Of a stretch of DNA of 64,000 nucleotides, positions 61,608 through 64,000 are shown one piece after another. Position 1 is the first letter of the stretch; each line of letters starts with the position of its first letter. The stretch spans positions 434,001 through 498,000 of the forward strand of contig CAWAMJ010000002.1 of assembly GCA_963783085.1 (NCBI GenBank), in the 5' to 3' direction. This DNA is from CAVYUC01 sp963783085. Its GTDB lineage: Bacteria > Bacteroidota > Bacteroidia > Bacteroidales > Prolixibacteraceae. A program made the position numbers and the translations under genes. The notes beneath the pieces are model-generated. The model worked only from the letters and a program-made list of their open reading frames with translations, searched no databases and had not been told where the DNA came from.

Positions 61608-62170
61608 TTGCAAAATAGATTCGTTCAACGGATCCGTCCAGCGGCTAAAGTCCGCTTGACGGATAAATAGTTATTCCTGAAAGTTTGGTGCAAATAAATA
61701 GTTGGCTAAAAAATCCTAACCATCGAGCCGGCCGAAGCGTCCGTCCAGCGGCTAAAGTCCACTTGACGGATAAATAGTTATTCCTGAAAATCCTGGTGCA
61801 AATAAATAGTTGGCTAGAAGACTCTAACCGTCGAGCCGGCCAAAGCGTCCGTCCAGCGGCTAAAGTCCGCTTGACGGATAAATAGTTATTCCTGAAAATC
61901 CTGGTGCAAATAAATAGTCGGCTAGAAAATCCTAACCGTCGAGCCGGCCAAAGCGTCCGTCCAGCGGCTAAAGTCCGCTTGACGGATAAATAGTTATTCC
62001 TGAAAATTTGGTTCAAATAAATAATCGGCTAGAAGATTCTAACCGTCGAGCCGGCCAAAGCGTCCGTCCAGCGGCTAAAGTCCGCTTGACGGATAAATAG
62101 TTATTCCTGAAAATTTGGTTCAAATAAATAGAAGACTCTAACCGTCGAGCCGGCCAAAGCGGCTTGACGG
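61608..62170. repeat. Tandem array of 107/108-bp repeats, array 2 (five units)
   Basis: Units start at 61638, 61745, 61853, 61961 and 62068, with the same hairpin and CAAATAAATAG block as array 1. The last unit is shortened by about 6 bp near 62130. The left edge (TTGCAAAATAGATTCGT) and right edge (AAAGCGGCTTGACGG) match array 1. The right end touches the stop codon of the esterase gene at 62171. A 20-bp direct repeat, TACCACTTYACATCRTCATT, flanks it at 61587-61606 and 62172-62191. Confidence 0.9.
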
Positions 62171-63340
62171 TTACCACTTCACATCGTCATTGGATAACAC
62201 CGCATAATCCGGAATGGGATTCGAAGCGGTAAAAACAATCATTTTTTCGTAAGGTTCCACAACAATTTTCTTTTCCGAAATTTCTCCGTTTTCATCCTGA
62301 ATTGCGGAAAGATTTAAATCAAGATATTTTGCCAAAAATGGGTAAACCGCTTTTCGCTTTGAAAGCTCGTAACCGTGTTTATCATTGGGAAGGTGAACAT
62401 TCTCAACTTTGCTTTTCGCATTCATCAATGAGTAAATGTATTGAATATGCGGAAATTCAACGGTCGGATTATTTTTGGTCCAGTCGTCGCCATCGGAAAC
62501 CAGCAACATGGGGCGCGGCGCTGCAATTGCTGCAATTTCAACATTGTTCGTTTGGTGATGATCACTTTTATGAACCGGCATACCGCTCTCGCAAATACAG
62601 CCGCCAAAAAAATGCGCTGAAACCATAACCACCGGCACCGAAACTTTTATCCGGTCATCCACAGCCGTGAGCATAAAAGCCTGCGTTCCACCGCCTGATG
62701 CGCCTGTAACAGCGATTCGTTCCGGATCGATGTTTTCCAGGGAAAGCAAAAAGTCGAGCGCCCGGATGCTGTTCCAAAGTTGCTGGCGAAATGCCAGCGG
62801 ATGTTTATGCTCCCAGCCATAATCTTTCATTTCGCCATAGCCAACCATATCGTATGCGAAAACAACCGCTCCCATGCGCGCAAAACTGGCGTTTCTTTTT
62901 TGTGCATCTTCGCGAAAACGGCCATAATCTTCCGGTTTGCTCCAGTGCCCGTGCGTGCTGAGAATTCCAGCCATTTTCCCACTGGTTTTTTCCGGCATAT
63001 ACAAACTGCCGGTTACAAAAACACCGGGTAAACTTTCGATAGCCACATTTCGCACGGAATATCCGTCGTATTTTCGCTCGTTGGTATAAACAGGTTTTAA
63101 CGGCGTTTTTTCAGGAAAAGGAACCAGTCCGGCGCCTTGTAAAATTCCCTGTTTAATTATTTCTGTCCGCTGCAACCATTCCTCTTTCGAGTGGTATTCG
63201 TTTTTCAATTCTGCCAATACTTCTTTGCCTTGTTCTTCGGTATAATACTGACCGACGCAAAGGTTTGATTCTTTCCCGGTTTGTGAAAACGAATATGCCG
63301 GAATCAGAAACATAACCAATAATAGTTGAAAGTTTTTCAT
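62171..63340 (-). CDS. Exported acetylxylan-esterase-like alpha/beta hydrolase
   Basis: 389 residues with a signal peptide (KNFQLLLVMFLIPAYSFSQ). Large dienelactone-hydrolase/AXE1-like serine esterase: ILSTHGHW, AVVFAYDMVGYGEMKDYG, nucleophile elbow VTGASGGGTQAF, acid VSDGDDWT and catalytic His in DKHGYELS. It probably deacetylates hemicellulose or a related glycan. ATG 63340 begins the signal peptide; ATG 63349 is a close alternative. The C-terminal codons (NDDVKW, stop) are part of the 20-bp sequence duplicated on the far side of array 2. Confidence 0.88.
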   Translation of the reverse strand: MKNFQLLLVMFLIPAYSFSQTGKESNLCVGQYYTEEQGKEVLAELKNEYHSKEEWLQRTEIIKQGILQGAGLVPFPEKTPLKPVYTNERKYDGYSVRNVAIESLPGVFVTGSLYMPEKTSGKMAGILSTHGHWSKPEDYGRFREDAQKRNASFARMGAVVFAYDMVGYGEMKDYGWEHKHPLAFRQQLWNSIRALDFLLSLENIDPERIAVTGASGGGTQAFMLTAVDDRIKVSVPVVMVSAHFFGGCICESGMPVHKSDHHQTNNVEIAAIAAPRPMLLVSDGDDWTKNNPTVEFPHIQYIYSLMNAKSKVENVHLPNDKHGYELSKRKAVYPFLAKYLDLNLSAIQDENGEISEKKIVVEPYEKMIVFTASNPIPDYAVLSNDDVKW

Positions 63341-63472
63341 TGCGCTCATTTTTGTTATATGTTAAAGTTACAGATTTTATAAATTGAATAAAAATACGCG
63401 GGTTCGCCATCATCCGCGTCAGTCGTCGGTTATCCGTCACCTGTCCTTCAGCTTCCAGCTTTCAACTTCTTC

Positions 63473-64000
63473 CTATTTCCCCAAAACCATTTCCTCAATT
63501 TCTTCCAGTGATTTTCCTTTGGTTTCTACCAGCGCAAATTTGTAAAACAGCAAACTCAGCAAAGTAGCCACTGTAAAAAAGATAAAAACATAACCAGTTC
63601 CGATTGTTGCTGAAACTGCGGGAAAAAGCAATGCTATCCCGAAGTTGAAAAACCAGTGCGAAAACGAACCGATTGCCGTCCCGCGGGCGCGTACGCTGTT
63701 TGGAAACATTTCAGAAAGAATGACCCAGATAACCGCTCCCTGGGAGAAAGCAAAAAAAGCGATGTAACCGATGAGTAAACCAAGCAGAATAAAACCCGAT
63801 TTGGTGTCGGAAATGAATGCCCAACTAAAAAGCCCGAGAAAAACTGACATTCCCACTGCGCCAACATACAATAAGAATTTCCGGCCGAAGCGATCGATAA
63901 AAGTCATTGCAATAATGGTAAATACCAGGTTTGTCACTCCAATTAAAACCGACTGCAACAACGCCGACTCGGCCGAAAAACCGGCTTCGCGAAATATGTC
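63473..64000 (-). CDS. Sugar-porter MFS transporter, N-terminus beyond window
   Basis: The last 176 residues of a major facilitator superfamily sugar porter. The C-terminal half has the GRKFLLYVGAVGMS repeat, VIWVILSEMFPNSVRARG, a sugar-porter signature, and the closing ETKGKSLEEIEEM (PETKG motif). The frame is open to base 64000 with DIFREAGFSAESALLQ, matching the family's middle loop. A proton-coupled inner-membrane transporter for a monosaccharide, fitting the nearby glycosidases. Confidence 0.93.
   Translation of the reverse strand, partial: DIFREAGFSAESALLQSVLIGVTNLVFTIIAMTFIDRFGRKFLLYVGAVGMSVFLGLFSWAFISDTKSGFILLGLLIGYIAFFAFSQGAVIWVILSEMFPNSVRARGTAIGSFSHWFFNFGIALLFPAVSATIGTGYVFIFFTVATLLSLLFYKFALVETKGKSLEEIEEMVLGK

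Noticed and set aside
61645..62016. Minus-strand ORF of 123 codons with an internally repeated peptide (IFRNNYLSVKRTLAAGRT)
   Set aside because: It is a by-product of the 107/108-bp repeat array, where two period changes to 108 keep one frame open. Array 1, with a 107-bp period, has no such ORF, and there is no start context or homology.
60184..62170. CRISPR array or integron attC cassette array
   Set aside because: The repeats are contiguous with no unique spacers, 107 bp is far too long for a CRISPR repeat, and no cas or integrase gene is near. attC-like GTTRRRY/RYYYAAC ends were not found in consistent positions.

Overview
The window looks like part of a Bacteroidota (Bacteroidia) chromosome, most plausibly a Marinilabiliales/Prolixibacteraceae-type marine or sediment heterotroph. 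The assignment is inference from content: a Wzi-like barrel, DUF5777, DUF6090, DUF6340, a BatA-like VWA protein, a CvfB-type S1 protein, bacterial SUI1/YciH, GH2/GH51 enzymes, AT-rich intergenic DNA with TAnnTTTG-like promoter elements, and almost no Shine-Dalgarno sequences. No rRNA, tRNA, CRISPR array, phage or complete insertion sequence was seen. Both ends cut genes: sucA on the left and a sugar-porter MFS gene on the right.

Layout. 1-10 kb: sucA (2-oxoglutarate dehydrogenase E1), a frameshifted DUF5777 barrel gene with a Rieske lipoprotein, a cupin, indolepyruvate:ferredoxin oxidoreductase (iorA-iorB), YjbQ, YccF, two unknown proteins and a Wzi-like barrel. 10-21 kb: DUF4256, an NTF2-like protein, a heterodimeric ABC exporter with one degenerate ATPase site, RtcB, an exported Nif3-like protein, a PL5-like alginate lyase, then a decayed patch (DUF6090 and DUF3500 remnants with interspersed hairpin repeats). 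21-27 kb: a Tat-type hemerythrin protein followed by a tight five-gene operon (UbiA prenyltransferase, type III polyketide synthase, methyltransferase, FAD monooxygenase, membrane protein) that looks like a phenolic or quinone lipid pathway. 27-33 kb: an EF-hand protein and a MarR-EmrA-EmrB-TolC efflux operon whose emrB is split by one base. 33-40 kb: a molybdenum hydroxylase operon (XdhC, MocA-like, 2Fe-2S subunit, two large subunits). 40-48 kb: CPBP protease, a class I isoprenoid-synthase-like protein, YebC, a 42-residue zinc-ribbon-like protein, an AmgK-like kinase fused to a RapZ C-terminal domain, a frameshifted YdcF protein, an esterase and an M28/PDZ lipoprotein peptidase. 48-54 kb: a VWA membrane protein followed by three DUF6340 paralogues. 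54-64 kb: GH51 arabinofuranosidase, CvfB, SUI1, GH2 beta-galactosidase, an exported metallo-beta-lactamase-fold protein between two related arrays of 107-bp tandem repeats, an acetylxylan-esterase-like protein and a sugar transporter.

Two features stand out. One is the type III PKS operon, whose PKS, methyltransferase and flavoprotein resemble the Streptomyces srsABC phenolic-lipid pathway, here with an added UbiA prenyltransferase. The other is the pair of 107-bp repeat arrays, which share boundaries and unit order, abut the 3' ends of genes, and in one case are flanked by a 20-bp near-perfect direct repeat. Five genes carry single-base frameshifts. Two of them lie in a visibly decayed patch; the other three may equally be sequencing errors.
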